Source of the DNA: Skeletonema tropicum
Taxonomy: Eukaryota; Bacillariophyta; Thalassiosirophyceae; Thalassiosirales; Thalassiosiraceae
Direction: 5' to 3'
Assembly: GCA_037178625.1 (NCBI GenBank)
Contig: JAWZXG010000038.1
Coordinates: forward strand, 1 to 64,000
Length of the DNA: 64,000 nt
The number at the start of each line of letters is the position of its first letter. Position 1 is the stretch's first letter. Below, piece after piece: positions 1 to 11,569 of the stretch. The notes beneath the pieces were generated by a model. That model saw nothing but the letters and a program-made list of their open reading frames with translations, ran no database searches and was not told the DNA's origin. A program made the translations under genes and the position numbers.

Positions 1-617
1 TTGAAACTGGTGTGAAAGTGGGTGCTTCTAATCCCTACAACCAGCACCGGTTTGTCTACATATCACCAGAGGGCACCAAAGCACACTATGGTAACATAAC
101 GTTACTGATTTGGTCAAGAATGTGTCATTACTTTAGCAACAACACTATCCAAACTGATGCCGCCGCCGATGATAAAGACACCACCACCTTCCGTCAACAT
201 TTCGAAGTTTATACAACGTTGAAAGCAACTCCTGCCAATATCACTGCCGCTTTTGAGAAGGGAGTAATGAAGTGTTTGTGATCTTGAACTAATAATTTGT
301 TACTCTCTCATTGAAGGCACGAAAAGCAAGTGAAGCTGTCTCTTGAGTACTTCCATCGATTGTGTTCGAAGCAGCAAGAGCGGAGGAAAAGTGGCGACAA
401 GAACTGGGAAGCACAATTCCTTGCTTCTGAGACATGGAAGAATCTGAGAATCACATGTCGTGGATTCTATTTGTACTGCCGCAGCGTCATAGATTATGCC
501 CGCAGACACACCAACATCAAATTCTATGCAGTGTCTCCTGCACATGCCAACTCCAATTGTGTGAGGGGCGATAGAGGAAGTGTACCAAATTATTCTTCGG
601 AAGATGATCCACTTTAG
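1..617 (+). CDS. Hypothetical protein, 3' part (5' end outside window)
   Basis: The reading frame is open from the window edge and can be followed to residue 90 (…FEKGVM). A possible 45-bp intron (272-316, GT…AG) then joins it in frame to a second exon that ends in TAG at 615-617. The second exon reads as a charged segment (LEYFHRLCSKQQERRKSG) followed by an aromatic and cysteine-containing stretch. I do not recognise the family and see no catalytic motif. The intron is short and its donor is weak (GTGTTT), so the two exons could instead be separate fragments. The following Lys/Pro-rich frame overlaps its end and may be the true C-terminus reached by different splicing. Confidence 0.3.
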
Positions 618-966
618 GTTTGCAGTTGTATTTCGTCGGTGGAAGGAACAACATTGTCAAAAGCATGACATGTCTCTGCGATCAAATTTGAAAGCATGCG
701 TGGACAAGAACAAGAAGAGCAAAGAGACCAAACAACCGGCAACCCCACATCCCGCAGGCGTTGAGAGGAAGCTAAGCAACGATACTAAGAGACCAGCAAC
801 ACCGCATCCCGCTCCAGCAGGCGTCGACAAGAACAAGAAGAGCAGAGAGACCAAGCGAGAGGCAACCCCAAATCCCGCAGGGTCGAAGACGAGCAACGAT
901 ACGAAGAGACCAGCAGCACCACACCCCAATGCTCAAATTGATGTTAAAAGATTGAAAACAAGTTAG
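604..966 (+). CDS. Lys/Pro-rich low-complexity tail, probably the last exon of the upstream gene
   Basis: An open frame ends in TAG at 964-966. It contains four diverged copies of a basic Pro-rich motif (ETKQPATPHPAG, DTKRPATPHPA, ETKREATPNPAG, DTKRPAAPHPN). At DNA level these form two units of roughly 115 bp. The C-terminus is strongly basic (VKRLKTS) and resembles a nuclear localisation signal. An ATG is available at 604, but the frame is open further upstream (580), so it is more likely a terminal exon of the preceding gene than a gene in its own right. No family was recognised. A frame on the opposite strand exists only because of the repeat. Confidence 0.3.
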   Translation: MIHFRFAVVFRRWKEQHCQKHDMSLRSNLKACVDKNKKSKETKQPATPHPAGVERKLSNDTKRPATPHPAPAGVDKNKKSRETKREATPNPAGSKTSNDTKRPAAPHPNAQIDVKRLKTS

Positions 967-1877
967 TGATTACAATAACACAAGTGGCATTGCGTCATGT
1001 ACACTCTTGAACTCACCCTCTCTCTAAGTAGTATCTTGTGTTCAAAATTAGTTTTACGGAATACCCACTGCAATTAACACCCCCTCCCCCTTCGAGGCAC
1101 TAAACGCAGATTCACTACTCTCCAATACTAAGTAATGAAGAACCAGTCATTAGTTGTTGCTGGGATACGTCAACATGGGCTGTACAAATAATAATGATCC
1201 CAACACCCACACATTATTTTTGCACCATTACTTGTCACTGTAAACGGCCGCCATTAATAAATAACAAGCCTTGTCGAGCAGAATATTTCACCAATAGTGG
1301 ATATTATTTTTGATGTCGGTTCGGCGGAGTTGTTCGGTGTTCGTCGACGGCGATGGTGTTGTCATTGACATGGTAGGAATATAATTGCATCATCCGACCA
1401 ACTCGACGATGATTGTTATGTTCATAGTCATTTTCACAACAGACGATGCCCCATTAGGAAAATAAACGGCGGTTCGGAGATCCTATGCCATAATAGGGGA
1501 GGGGAATGTCGATTATTAGCCTAATAGAAGCATATTCATTGACCTCATTTTTACTAGTAGTCCACCATGGTGAAGGCATTTTGATGGATTTTGAGAGGTG
1601 GGGGGCCTCATGGGTGATGTGATTGAAGAACAAACAACTTACTATTAGGGGATCACCCAAAACAGCCTTTCTTGCATTGCATATCTAGATTTTTCTTCTA
1701 CCAAAATCAAATAGGGGATAACCTAATCAAATCGATACGCAGCCCATTCTTTTATGTGCCCTGCTGGGGCCGGCCTGCGGCCCGAGCCACACAGCCACCA
1801 CAGCCACCCCTCCACACGCCCTATGGCATTGAGCGACGAGTTGGACGCATTGCAACGATTGTCTATTGTCTATTGCA
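967..1877. other. Intergenic region upstream of the DUF229 gene
   Basis: About 0.9 kb of AT-rich sequence without a convincing gene. It should hold the 3' UTR of the upstream gene and the promoter of the DUF229 gene. A GC-rich CCAGCC/CACC stretch (1755-1825) lies just before the start codon. Short frames around 1454-1984 have no recognisable content. Confidence 0.5.
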
Positions 1878-4800
1878 ATGAGAACCCGCAGCCTCTTAGA
1901 CCGTCGGCGGAACGGAAGTATCGGGTTAGAAAAGGTTTTTATAATATCAATCCTACTTTTAGCAGGATTGCTGGTGGTATCTAATTATTACCTCGTCAGC
2001 CAATCAACCGACCGCAATGATGGTGTAGATCAGAAGCCACACAAAGCAAATTATGCCAAAGATGAATTGTCACGACAGAAGAACACTTTCCTGCGCACCG
2101 ATAACGTACAAAAAGAGCTTCACAATAGAGATGTCATCCAACAAAACGGCAGTAGCTCTCCGACTTCATTCAAATCTGATGTTGCAATAGTCAAATCAAT
2201 AGATCCAGCCACCATTCCACGATTCTTTACTCCCATCACAGAGAACCATCTACATAATGGACGCGTCGTACAAGAATTATCGAGGCGTGTTCTATCACGC
2301 AATATTGCCCAGTCCAATGTGATTGTTATGTCGCCTGACTTTGGAGACACATCAAAAAGTAATGATGATAATCTTCTATATCCAGCTAAATTGGCCATGG
2401 AACAGGGTCACACGACACATGTATTGCCTGCCACTACCAATCTTTCTCAAATTAATTACAATTCAACTTCGGTCAGCTGGGTATTGTTGGCGTACTTTTC
2501 TACCTCTGGACTAACCAACAATGAACAATTCACATCGATTGATGAGATACTGTCACCTACCAACGCTGACGCATGGCTCAGACAAACAACAGTCACATAT
2601 ACGGTGTTCCCTATTCGTTCCAAGGCCATACTTCCATATTCTTCCATTTTTCGTGATGCAAATTCCATCCATACGTTTGAATACCACCGTGACTATCTAC
2701 GTGGTGCAAAACTTTCCTTCACTGGACTCACCGCAGCGCAAACTCTATTGAGTCAAGATTTCAAACTTCAATTATTGGCAAGTTCTCATCACTTTGACGC
2801 TGCACCTATCCGAGTCAATAACGATGGCTGGGACGAGGAGGGTGAAGCAACATTTGATTACAAACCCAATTCTCTCTTCATGTCAGGGAAGGCGTTGCAT
2901 CGATATTTACACAAACGTATTGTGGAAGTTTTAGAGCAAGAGGTGACGAATATTCTACAATATTATCCGAGGAGGACGCATCAACATAGTGAAAGTCACG
3001 AGGAAAATAATCATGCCATGCATCAAAACAACCAAACGCTGGAGGTAGAGTTTCATTCTTTGCTTTTTGCCACACAAGGACTGGACCTAGCCATTCCCGC
3101 ACGATCGTCCTACACAGACATTGGGCAGGCATGCATAGAAGTTGGTGGTAGTCATCGTCGGATGACACGCTGTGACCCGCAACTGGGAGCACGTGCTCTT
3201 AATGATACAATTTTTATGTCTTGTCCCTCCAGACATAGTGCGGTGAAGGTACGTTTTGGATTAGATACTAGCGAGATCATGTATCGTACTGAGTTAGAAA
3301 AGAGGCACGGAGTTTCCATTGATCTTTATAACAGCTTTCTCAAAGCGCCAGACGAGAAGTCTGGAGAAATGGAGATTTGGACTTCAGCAAAGTCTCCAGA
3401 AGCAAGCGAAGCCATTTGTGTCAAGACGAATAAACATGCAATACTGCCAAGCGTGGCTTGTACGACGAGAATCATTCCTAACGATAACATGAACGCAAAG
3501 GCTACCTTCAAAAATGGCAAGAACAAAAGAACGAATCTTCTCTTCGTCATGATCGATCCCCTTTCTCGTCTTCAATTAAGACGATCTCTGCCTAACACGT
3601 GGGCACTCCTGGAAGCTTTAGGATTCGTTGATTTTGTTCACTATACTGCGGTAGGGAATAATTCTGGTCCAAATCAAGCAGCATTGTATTCAGGGATGAA
3701 GTTGGAGGGTGGTCGACAAGGTATCAAAGGCAGTGATGCTCCGGGAGAAAGAGGAGACAAAAAAAGGCTGTGGCTATGGGATCGTCTCAAGAGGGCAGGG
3801 TATATGACTATGAAAGTAGAAGACGGCTGTTTGAGGTAAGTGTCTGTAAAGAAAATGTGTTTATTGTGCTCCTTGACGATCTATCAACAACTCATCAATC
3901 GTATTTCTGTGCACAGCAACAGCAACATGGTGCAATCAATCGGACCTGAAACCCATCATGGGCAACAATTGTACGAAATGTTCTGCTACAGCTTTGATAG
4001 ACCCAATTGTCTTGGATCTTCTCTCATGGCCGAGCATGCTGTGAACTACACCCATCAATTTATTGATACATATGAAAGCCTTTCCAAACCTTGGGCGGCA
4101 TTTCTCAGCTTCGTCGACTCTCATGAGGATAGCAGCACCTTAATCAGCTACTTGGATGGTATTTTATTGGACTTCCTTCAAAGCATTCCATTAAAGAATA
4201 CGATGATCGTATTTACGTCAGACCATGGCCTCCACTACGGCCCAACCTTTGCATCAAAATCAGGGGAGCTTGAGCGTGCTTTGCCTCAACTGTCCATAAG
4301 GATGCCGGCATTTGTTCAGAAGCCAATGCGAAGGACACTACATAACAATGCCCAGATGTTCACAACAGCGTTCGATACGCACAAGACGATTCTTAATATC
4401 TTGTTAAAAGAAGGGCACGATGAATTACTTGGGCTATCGCTTCTTAAACCTCTTCCTACATCTCGAAGGCTATGCCAAACAACGGCTGAAATTCCATCTC
4501 AATTCTGTCCCAGTACAACTTCAAAAGGGAAGCAGTGCCGGTTTATGGTTGACCCTCCATCGATATTCTCATTTTATTCGGACATTCCTCAAAACAATCG
4601 ACCAAGATGGCATGGCCAGATGTGTCCCATTAGCAGAAAACACGATGTCATTGGCAATGAAATTGGACCTTGTCAGTGTGCAACCAACGAGAGGGACTGG
4701 TTTGACTGTTCAAACATGACACGTGAAGGCTTCCGAAGCAGTATTAATCTCTCAAGCGAGCACTTCTCCATAAGATCCTGCGGGAATCATGAGTCAGATA

Positions 4801-7600
4801 AAAGTCTAGACTTCGATATCCACATAAAGAAGAATCAAGAATTAGTAGATCGGCGAGCAGCACTCGCAAAGGAGCTTGCCAGAAGTAATCTGGCCAAGAG
4901 TCACCGCAACGATGATGTCCAAGCTTCATACGATGGGCAGCCTAATATTATCTTTTTGGAGATTGACTCAGTTTCTTTATCATTTTCGGAACGCTTCTTT
5001 CCACAGACATGGAGTCTTCTTCAGAGACACAAAATACAAAGTGCCGCAGAAGGATTGTCCTGCCCATCGGGTTGGTGTGCTGGTATGTTCAATCAAACCT
5101 CAGTTGGTAAGTGGTGATCACGTCTTGAAATTCTATATCCGTTGCCATACAACCCTCTTACAAAGCTTGATTTGTTTGTTATCTCAGTTGGCCAGAGATC
5201 TATAGTCAACCGTAAGTACCTCTATCTGGAATCTGATGACACTTTTATTTCGCTATCTCATCTCAGACAATTACCTGCTGCAATCAATGCTCAGAGTTGG
5301 CTGCTCTATCCGGATGTCTTGAAGATGACGATGCAAGAGAAAAACTAAACCATTACAAACATAGCACCAATGGCAAAAGGTCGCATTGTCCTGCGGGTGG
5401 GTCAAATTCTCTTGGAACCAAAGGCTCTGAAATGAACAGCGATCACTGGATCTTTGACGTAGCGAAGAAACTTGGATATTTGACCTTCTTCGGTGAGGTG
5501 AGAATTATTGTTTGTGAAAAGAGAGGCTGTGTGATTATAAAGTCTTTACTCGATCTAACTCACAAGACACATTCAGGAATTTTGTTATGAGGATTCTCCA
5601 TACGTCGTCCAATCGCAGTCTGCTTTCACATTAGACGTAGACTTTGCGCTCGACCCACTTTTTTGCCGTCTTGCCAAGGACTGGCTGAAGATTAACGGAA
5701 AAGTTATTTCTCAAAAGAGAACTTACAATGTAGAATATGACGATGATGAGGTGCCCAATTCTTGTTTTGATGGCATATCTCGAGGAGAGATAGGGCTTAA
5801 ATACATATCGCAGATGTGGGACGCATACAATTCTGTTCCGAAATTTGCATATCTTAACGCTCTTGCGGCTCACGAGTGAGTACACAGTTTTGCTATGTTG
5901 GGTTTCAGCCCAAACTTGTGTGCAACACTAACCTGTCGTCTCTGTGCCAGTTACTCTCTTGACGCAGCGCACATGCCATTGAGCTCTGAAAACTATGATT
6001 CCACAGTGTTCCGTTTTCTAAGCAACATCATGGCGAGGAATGATAGCAGGGACACGTTTATAGTTCTTCGTTCCGACCATGGCCTGCAAGGCAAGTCTCT
6101 CATTTCGTTAGCTTTCTCATGCTCATCATGACTGCTAGCTCATCATCATCATCCTCTCTCTCTCTCTCTTCACAGGTGGTCCGCATCCAATAGATTATGC
6201 GACCCAAATTGAGCACATGCATCCGTTCACTGCCATTATTGCACCAGCTAAACACCAAAGTCTATCAATTGAACAGTTTGCATCAAACCAGAATAGACTG
6301 GCCACAGGATTTGATATTTACCATTCCATTAGATACCTTATGTCAGCTTCATTGAATGATGACAAAGACAAATCAAAACTTCTTTTTGATTATGGCATTC
6401 CGCGGTGGTCGTACAATCTCTTACGCCGAAGCATTCCTATAAACCGGAACTGTGAAATGGCAAAGATTCCAAAGTGAGTGACTCGATAATAATTTACTCG
6501 CCGAAACCCAGATTGTCCTCACACAGCCTTCTCGCCCCATATTTTTCCAAAGGCAATTTTGTCCGTGCATTGACGAGCGTTCGGACATGGCGCCTGGATT
6601 TCATGTTGGCCATTCAGAACAGTTTCATTTGAAGAAATACAATCTGCCTATGCTAGATTATGATTGGAATAGACACAAATTTGTAGCACCAACTCTGCCT
6701 GGACGACTTGTGCCGAAAAAACAAAGCAAATATGAAGTCGTCTTAAACCGAAATGTGCAACCTCCCGTTTGCAACACCACCTCTCTCGGTCATTACATCG
6801 ACACGGACATGCTTGAGGAATCCTGGCAAATCATCAACAATATCACCTCACTCCATCCTGGAGCGGATGTGTCAGGTGGAATTTATTTATATCCTCGACA
6901 AGCCATGCTGCTAGTTTATCTTGTGCAGCGAGAAGTTGCGGCAAGAGCAACAATAAGAAAAAGGCAGAAGACGTTGCAGCCTTTCCGAGTTTGTGAAACT
7001 GGATTCGGTTCAGGTCATTCAGCTGCATTGTTTCTGTCGTCTGGTCCAAATATCGAGGTAGTGAGTTTTGACAAATTTGATCGCCCGTATCAGAATGCCG
7101 CCTTCTCAGCACTTCGCAGTTTGTATGGGTATGGAAAGAGACTAACTCGTGTCGTTGGAGATAGTTGCAAGACTGTCAAACAGTACAAGAAAAAATGTGA
7201 TTTTTTGCATGGCTCCAGTCTTTGCAAGACTGACAACATTGATTTAATTGCAAAATCAACAGCCGGTGTCACCCTCACCAGTACTGCGATGTCTTCCCTG
7301 ACCGACAAATCTGTTTACTTTGGTGAAGGTGCACAGTGGGCGACCTTAAAGAAGGGCGGTTGCATCGACGACATTGCTTGCTTTGCAGAAGAAGAGACAA
7401 AAATAAGTGCTGATCTGTATTTGGCCAAAGGACGAGAGCAATCTATCACCCATCAATTTTGCTTTGCTCGTAACACTGGAAATTGTACTAGCGGGAATGT
7501 TGCATCAAGGAGGCAAGTCGTCAGTTCGTCTCATCAATGGCACAAAGATGATTTGTGCCAAAGTTGGATGATTGAAACGCCCAATATTGGAGCGCACTAA
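1878..7600 (+). CDS. Type II membrane protein: two DUF229 sulfatase-like domains plus a C-terminal methyltransferase-like domain
   Basis: The spliced model join(1878..3835,3917..5106,5188..5211,5295..5497,5577..5875,5951..6090,6176..6473,6553..7600) gives 1719 codons in one frame. ATG 1878 is chosen because it gives a basic N-terminus followed by a membrane anchor (VFIISILLLAGLLVVSNYY, about residues 21-40). Domain 1 has a metal-site strand near 555 (FVMIDPLSR), a nucleophile-region motif NNSGPNQAALYSG near 595, and TSDHGLHYGP near 750. Domain 2 repeats the plan: FLEIDSVS near 995, RSIVNQLAALSGC, and RSDHGLQGGPHP near 1265. This is the alkaline phosphatase/sulfatase (DUF229) fold. From about 1510 there is a SAM-binding motif I (CETGFGSGHSAA) of Methyltransf_24 type. 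Intron 6 uses a GC-AG pair (GCAAGT donor), and exon 3 is a 24-nt microexon that is optional for the frame. The substrate is unknown; Golgi or secretory glycan modification is inferred. Confidence 0.8.
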
Positions 7601-8260
7601 ATTTAGTCATCAGTACCAGACCCTTGTTTAACGCTTCCTCCCCACAAAGTAGGTCAACCAAATTACTTCAAAATGTCTCTTCTCTTCTGTCGAACAAGTT
7701 CAGGCTGATTATTTTGGTTCAATCGAGATGTTTCCTCGTTTCTGTAAACAATCATTCGATAGGTAAGTTTGCCGACAAGGAAAAGTCTTTGCCTCGCTTT
7801 AGACCCAAGCCATCCTTGATGAATTCTACCCTGTTCATCCCTCAATTTAGGCGCCGCATTCCGATAATTGAGTTATGCGATTTGGTACTGCCTGCTTAAA
7901 TCTCGATCCTGAGCAAGAGCATATTGCTATTTCATCTGGCAATCATTTTGCTTTTGAGGTACTTCTTGTTGCTTGCTTTATTGTAGTGTGTTGATTTCGA
8001 GGATGTTTCCATTTCGGGGGCACGCTAAGGTTCTCTCCGCCTATTACATCTTTGTCTGCGTATGTATCTAATATGAAGCTCCAATGTAGCGGCGACGTCC
8101 TACGCCCTCTTTTTAAGAGGGCAAATCCCTTTTCATAATTCCTTGCCACTCTATCACTACCATAGCCTCAACTACTTCATCTTCATCTCTAGCCTAACTC
8201 AAACTCCACATGTTGTAGAGAGAATAGCACACTCTTTCTATCTTCGTACGCTTCAATAGC
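7601..8260. other. Intergenic region between the DUF229 and FkbM genes
   Basis: About 660 bp. A weak 90-codon frame (7624-7899) has no recognisable family and I do not call it a gene. The last 150 bp are pyrimidine-rich and likely hold the FkbM promoter and 5' UTR. Confidence 0.5.
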
Positions 8261-9439
8261 ATGGCTGGTGATCGTCTACGCAAACCTATAGCTTGGTCAG
8301 CAGCTCTCGCTGTGATCACATTGCAATCATTTTGCATTGTGCACCTGCTAGTCGGCCAGAGTAATTTCGGCCCTGAATGCTTTCCAAAAGATGATTGCAG
8401 TGAACAGCTGCAGCAGCAGCAGCTGATGGAACAGCGTTTGACCATCCCTGCCATGTCTTTTCCGTCATCGATGCTTCCTAACGATGGCATCGAAAACAAA
8501 CTGGTTGCAACATCCACTGATCCTCCATTTTACATGTTTGTATACCCTGATAAAGTCGACAAGTACATTAGTCGCAATATCATTAGCAATGGAATTTATG
8601 AACCAGCAACAACGGAGTTGATTTACAAACTAATTCCTGCAGAATTGATGGACGACGATGTCAAGCAGAAGAAGCATTACGTTGCAGTTGATTTGGGATC
8701 CAATTTGGGTTATTATTCATTGCTGCTAGCAAAGAGGGGTATGCATGTGATATCCTTTGAAGCAAGTCCTGACACAGCATGGTTGCAGCGATCCAGCGCT
8801 GCTCTGAATGGATTGCTTCTCTCTACACCAACAACTCAATCTAGTGCATCCAATAATGGATCTTTAACAATCATTGATAGGGGAGTAACCGATGAGCCAA
8901 TGACAGGACGGCTCTCACGCCATTCGGATAGTCCTGGCATGACGAGTTTCTCAACTGTAGATAAGTTCGGTTTGCAAAGAGGGGACAATGGAACAGCATT
9001 GGATGCAGATATTCAATTGGTTCGAGCGAAAGATGTACTGAATGAACTGGGAATTACCGGGAATAATGACACCTTGAAATATGAACAGAGTCACAATCTT
9101 CATCTATTGAAAATTGACGTGGAAGGATTTGAATTGAAGGCACTGAAAGGACTAGATTTGAATCGATACAAGTTCAGACACATTGTAATGGAATACTTTC
9201 CTGTAATGCTTCGTGGAGCAGGAACCGACCCCCCTGAAGTGTTGCTGTACATTCTTTCCCACGGATACAAATTTTATGAAATTGGTAGGAAGGGAGAGTT
9301 ACGCAAGATCGATGTTGGGGATAATGATGCAACAGGATTGCGTGATTGGGCGGAGAAGGCAGAGAAAAAGGCAGGGAGTGGGTTCCATATAAATATCTTT
9401 GCTTCTATTGCATTAGAAGATCTTGAAGGGCTCATTTGA
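8261..9439 (+). CDS. FkbM-family SAM-dependent methyltransferase, signal-anchored
   Basis: Single-exon gene of 392 residues starting at ATG 8261. A signal anchor (about residues 12-31, AWSAALAVITLQSFCIVHLL) is followed by a Gln-rich stem, which suggests a Golgi or ER lumenal enzyme. The methyltransferase core runs from about 140 to 350. Motif I is VAVDLGSNLGYYSLLLA, followed by VISFEASP, the conserved FkbM motif LLKIDVEGFELKALKG near residue 284, and HIVMEYFP. FkbM enzymes O-methylate hydroxyls of sugars or polyketides; the substrate here cannot be read. Its stop lies 21 bp from the stop of the convergent DMT gene, so the 3' UTRs must overlap. It neighbours another methyltransferase domain in the DUF229 fusion. 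Confidence 0.85.
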   Translation: MAGDRLRKPIAWSAALAVITLQSFCIVHLLVGQSNFGPECFPKDDCSEQLQQQQLMEQRLTIPAMSFPSSMLPNDGIENKLVATSTDPPFYMFVYPDKVDKYISRNIISNGIYEPATTELIYKLIPAELMDDDVKQKKHYVAVDLGSNLGYYSLLLAKRGMHVISFEASPDTAWLQRSSAALNGLLLSTPTTQSSASNNGSLTIIDRGVTDEPMTGRLSRHSDSPGMTSFSTVDKFGLQRGDNGTALDADIQLVRAKDVLNELGITGNNDTLKYEQSHNLHLLKIDVEGFELKALKGLDLNRYKFRHIVMEYFPVMLRGAGTDPPEVLLYILSHGYKFYEIGRKGELRKIDVGDNDATGLRDWAEKAEKKAGSGFHINIFASIALEDLEGLI

Positions 9440-9460
9440 AGAGTGATGAAAAGAACCATC

Positions 9461-11026
9461 CTACACATTTTTGTTCGCGTTGGCACTGGTTGAATCGTTG
9501 CCAACATCAGTTGTGCTAAAATCGAACACCGCATTGGTTGCCGCTGCCACAGCAATCAAACTTGCACCAACCCAACCCCATAACCCAAGTGTTTCGCCAA
9601 GAAGTACGTTTGCAAACGCTGCACCGTAAACTGGATCCAAGGCATAAAATATAGAAGCTCTTTCGGCTGAGACTTCTTTCTGGGCTATCGATTGAATGTA
9701 ATTGGCAAACGCTGTTGTAACAGCTGAGAGATAGATGAGTTGAAGTGGATTTGAAGTGATCGTGTTGACGGTTTGTTGGAAAGTGTATTGTATTGTCTGT
9801 GCCAACCTGCCTGGTAGTGTAAGAGTTATTGCAGAGGCATCGTCAGCCAAGCTGTTGAAAGAAACCCAAACTGTCCACACCAGTGATAAAAACGCAACAG
9901 TCCAGAGATTTGCTGCATTCAACTCAGCAGACTTTGCAACAGCCTTGGAGGCAGTTTCCATTCGGAGAATGAAGAGCGCAGAAGCTGCTGCAGCCGCGAT
10001 GCTCCATAAATCGCCGACAGTGAATGACGCATCAAGGCCATTTGTTCCATCACTTGCATTATCGAGAGCTAGCAATGCTGTGCCTGCAAACGCCACCAAT
10101 GCTGATATCCAAGTGCTTGTCTGTATTTTCTTTCCAAATAAGAAGAATGAAAAGAATGGCACAAGCTTGACATTGAGATAAAGCAGGAACCCAGATCGAG
10201 AGGCTGTAGTTGTTTGTAACCCGATTGCTTGGAAACCATATCCTAGGAACATGTAAAGGCCTAACTCAATCCCATATTTCCATGCAAGGTTCGTTTCTTT
10301 TGTTATTGTTGCTATTTTCTCGAGCTGTGTTGATTGTGATTGTACAGTAACATTATTGTTGCCTTCGTCATCGTCAATTGTTCGCTGATTCAGTCCAGGT
10401 GTGTAGCGAGCTGCCAACAAAGCTGCAATTGAAAATCTAGCAAGAGTAAAGTATGCAGCGGTCCCAGCACCATCACCTCCAGATTCATTGGTAGATATTG
10501 GTGAGTATCGCAAGGCTGCCATAAGTTGCTCCCATCGCACTCCAAATACATGCTCAGCCCAACTTGTGAAGCCGAATCCATTCCAACTAATTACACTGTC
10601 ATCGACAACACTCTTTATGACAGAGTGCTGTGTTCCCCATATGACGGCGACCAAATTTAATAGAATAATTGACCGAAGAGGTATTCCCAGCACTGAAATA
10701 TCTGCTGAAGAACTTGTTTCTATTGGTAAAGATGTGTTATTGGCATTTTTTATCTCACCAGTTGGCATATCAAATGTATCATCTGAATTTATTATTACTT
10801 CTTCTTCCCTTTCATGGCAGTTTAAGAGCGTATTCTTACGACTATACGCAGTCGGAGGTGCCAATAGAGGTAGTACAATGCGGCTATGATGCAGCGTTTC
10901 GGCTGGACGGTTATTTCTCCGATGACACAACCCATGCTCGGCGTAATGTAGCTGGGGACTACTTGGAGTCGGAACAAAGGCAGTTTGCCGAGCATACACA
11001 ATGTTTATGTCAGTTTTTGCCATCAT
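9461..11026 (-). CDS. EamA/DMT-superfamily transporter
   Basis: Uninterrupted 521-residue frame with a start at ATG 11026; a longer frame begins at a non-ATG codon. A polar N-terminal region of about 120 residues precedes a series of hydrophobic helices (SIILLNLVAVIWGTQHSVIK, FSIAALLAARY, YMFLGYGFQAIGLQTT, FFSFFLFGKKI, ISALVAFAGTALLALD, LWSIAAAAASALFILRM, SIFYALDPVYGAAFANVLLG, WGWVGASLIAVAAATNAV). This is the two-repeat, about 10-helix drug/metabolite transporter plan. The motif 'SxxAxxxYxLDPVxxAxxAxxxLGE' in the second repeat is typical of EamA. The N-terminus contains an A-F pair (ARQTAFVPTP) reminiscent of diatom plastid presequences but lacks a strong signal peptide, so location is open. 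The transported substrate is unknown. Confidence 0.8.
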   Translation of the reverse strand: MMAKTDINIVYARQTAFVPTPSSPQLHYAEHGLCHRRNNRPAETLHHSRIVLPLLAPPTAYSRKNTLLNCHEREEEVIINSDDTFDMPTGEIKNANNTSLPIETSSSADISVLGIPLRSIILLNLVAVIWGTQHSVIKSVVDDSVISWNGFGFTSWAEHVFGVRWEQLMAALRYSPISTNESGGDGAGTAAYFTLARFSIAALLAARYTPGLNQRTIDDDEGNNNVTVQSQSTQLEKIATITKETNLAWKYGIELGLYMFLGYGFQAIGLQTTTASRSGFLLYLNVKLVPFFSFFLFGKKIQTSTWISALVAFAGTALLALDNASDGTNGLDASFTVGDLWSIAAAAASALFILRMETASKAVAKSAELNAANLWTVAFLSLVWTVWVSFNSLADDASAITLTLPGRLAQTIQYTFQQTVNTITSNPLQLIYLSAVTTAFANYIQSIAQKEVSAERASIFYALDPVYGAAFANVLLGETLGLWGWVGASLIAVAAATNAVFDFSTTDVGNDSTSANANKNV

Positions 11027-11569
11027 CGCTGCCAATTAGTTATTGGTAATAGGAGTGGAGAGGCTCAACAACTTGCACTACTACTTTCTTATTGGCTTGC
11101 TGTTGCGTGGCTCTTCATGAGTCGTGATTAGTGATTGGACTCGGCAACAATAACAAGCAAGAGGTAAAAGGAGACCAAGTATCCCGCCTATGTATTTGAA
11201 TACGAATTCCTACGTTCTTTTTTGGACTTGCCTAAAAAAGATTACATCCGCCTGGAGGTTACTTCTCACTCACACCTCGTATGATATCAAATTTTTTCAG
11301 GAGGATGGACGTGAGTAACGTGAGAGCCATTATGTGAGCAAAAAAACAGATTTAACAGAAAGCAGTAATAAAAGAGCCATTATGTTAATCTATTCTTATT
11401 CCATGCTCCTTGCGATCAAATAAGCCCCCCAGCTTACTCATGCAGCACACACAACCCCCATCAACACATTCAACAAGTCTCAGAAGAGAAACATTGTGGT
11501 CGTGATGACCAAAAACTTGTGTCAGTATTCCTCAATGGAGAAAGGTAGGTATCAGCGAGAGGTTCTCCG
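11027..11569. other. Intergenic region, no gene seen
   Basis: About 540 bp between the DMT start and the hAT relic. It is AT-rich and must include the DMT promoter. I see no RNA gene or repeat here. Confidence 0.5.

Noticed and set aside
7624..7899. Small frame between the DUF229 and FkbM genes
   Set aside because: Begins without ATG and shows no conserved pattern; probably UTR or intergenic.
9756..10181. 141-codon plus-strand frame inside the DMT gene
   Set aside because: Antisense shadow of the transporter helices; no start context or motif.
9461..11026. Plastid targeting of the DMT transporter on the basis of the AF motif
   Set aside because: The residues before TAFVP are not a convincing signal peptide, so I keep location open.
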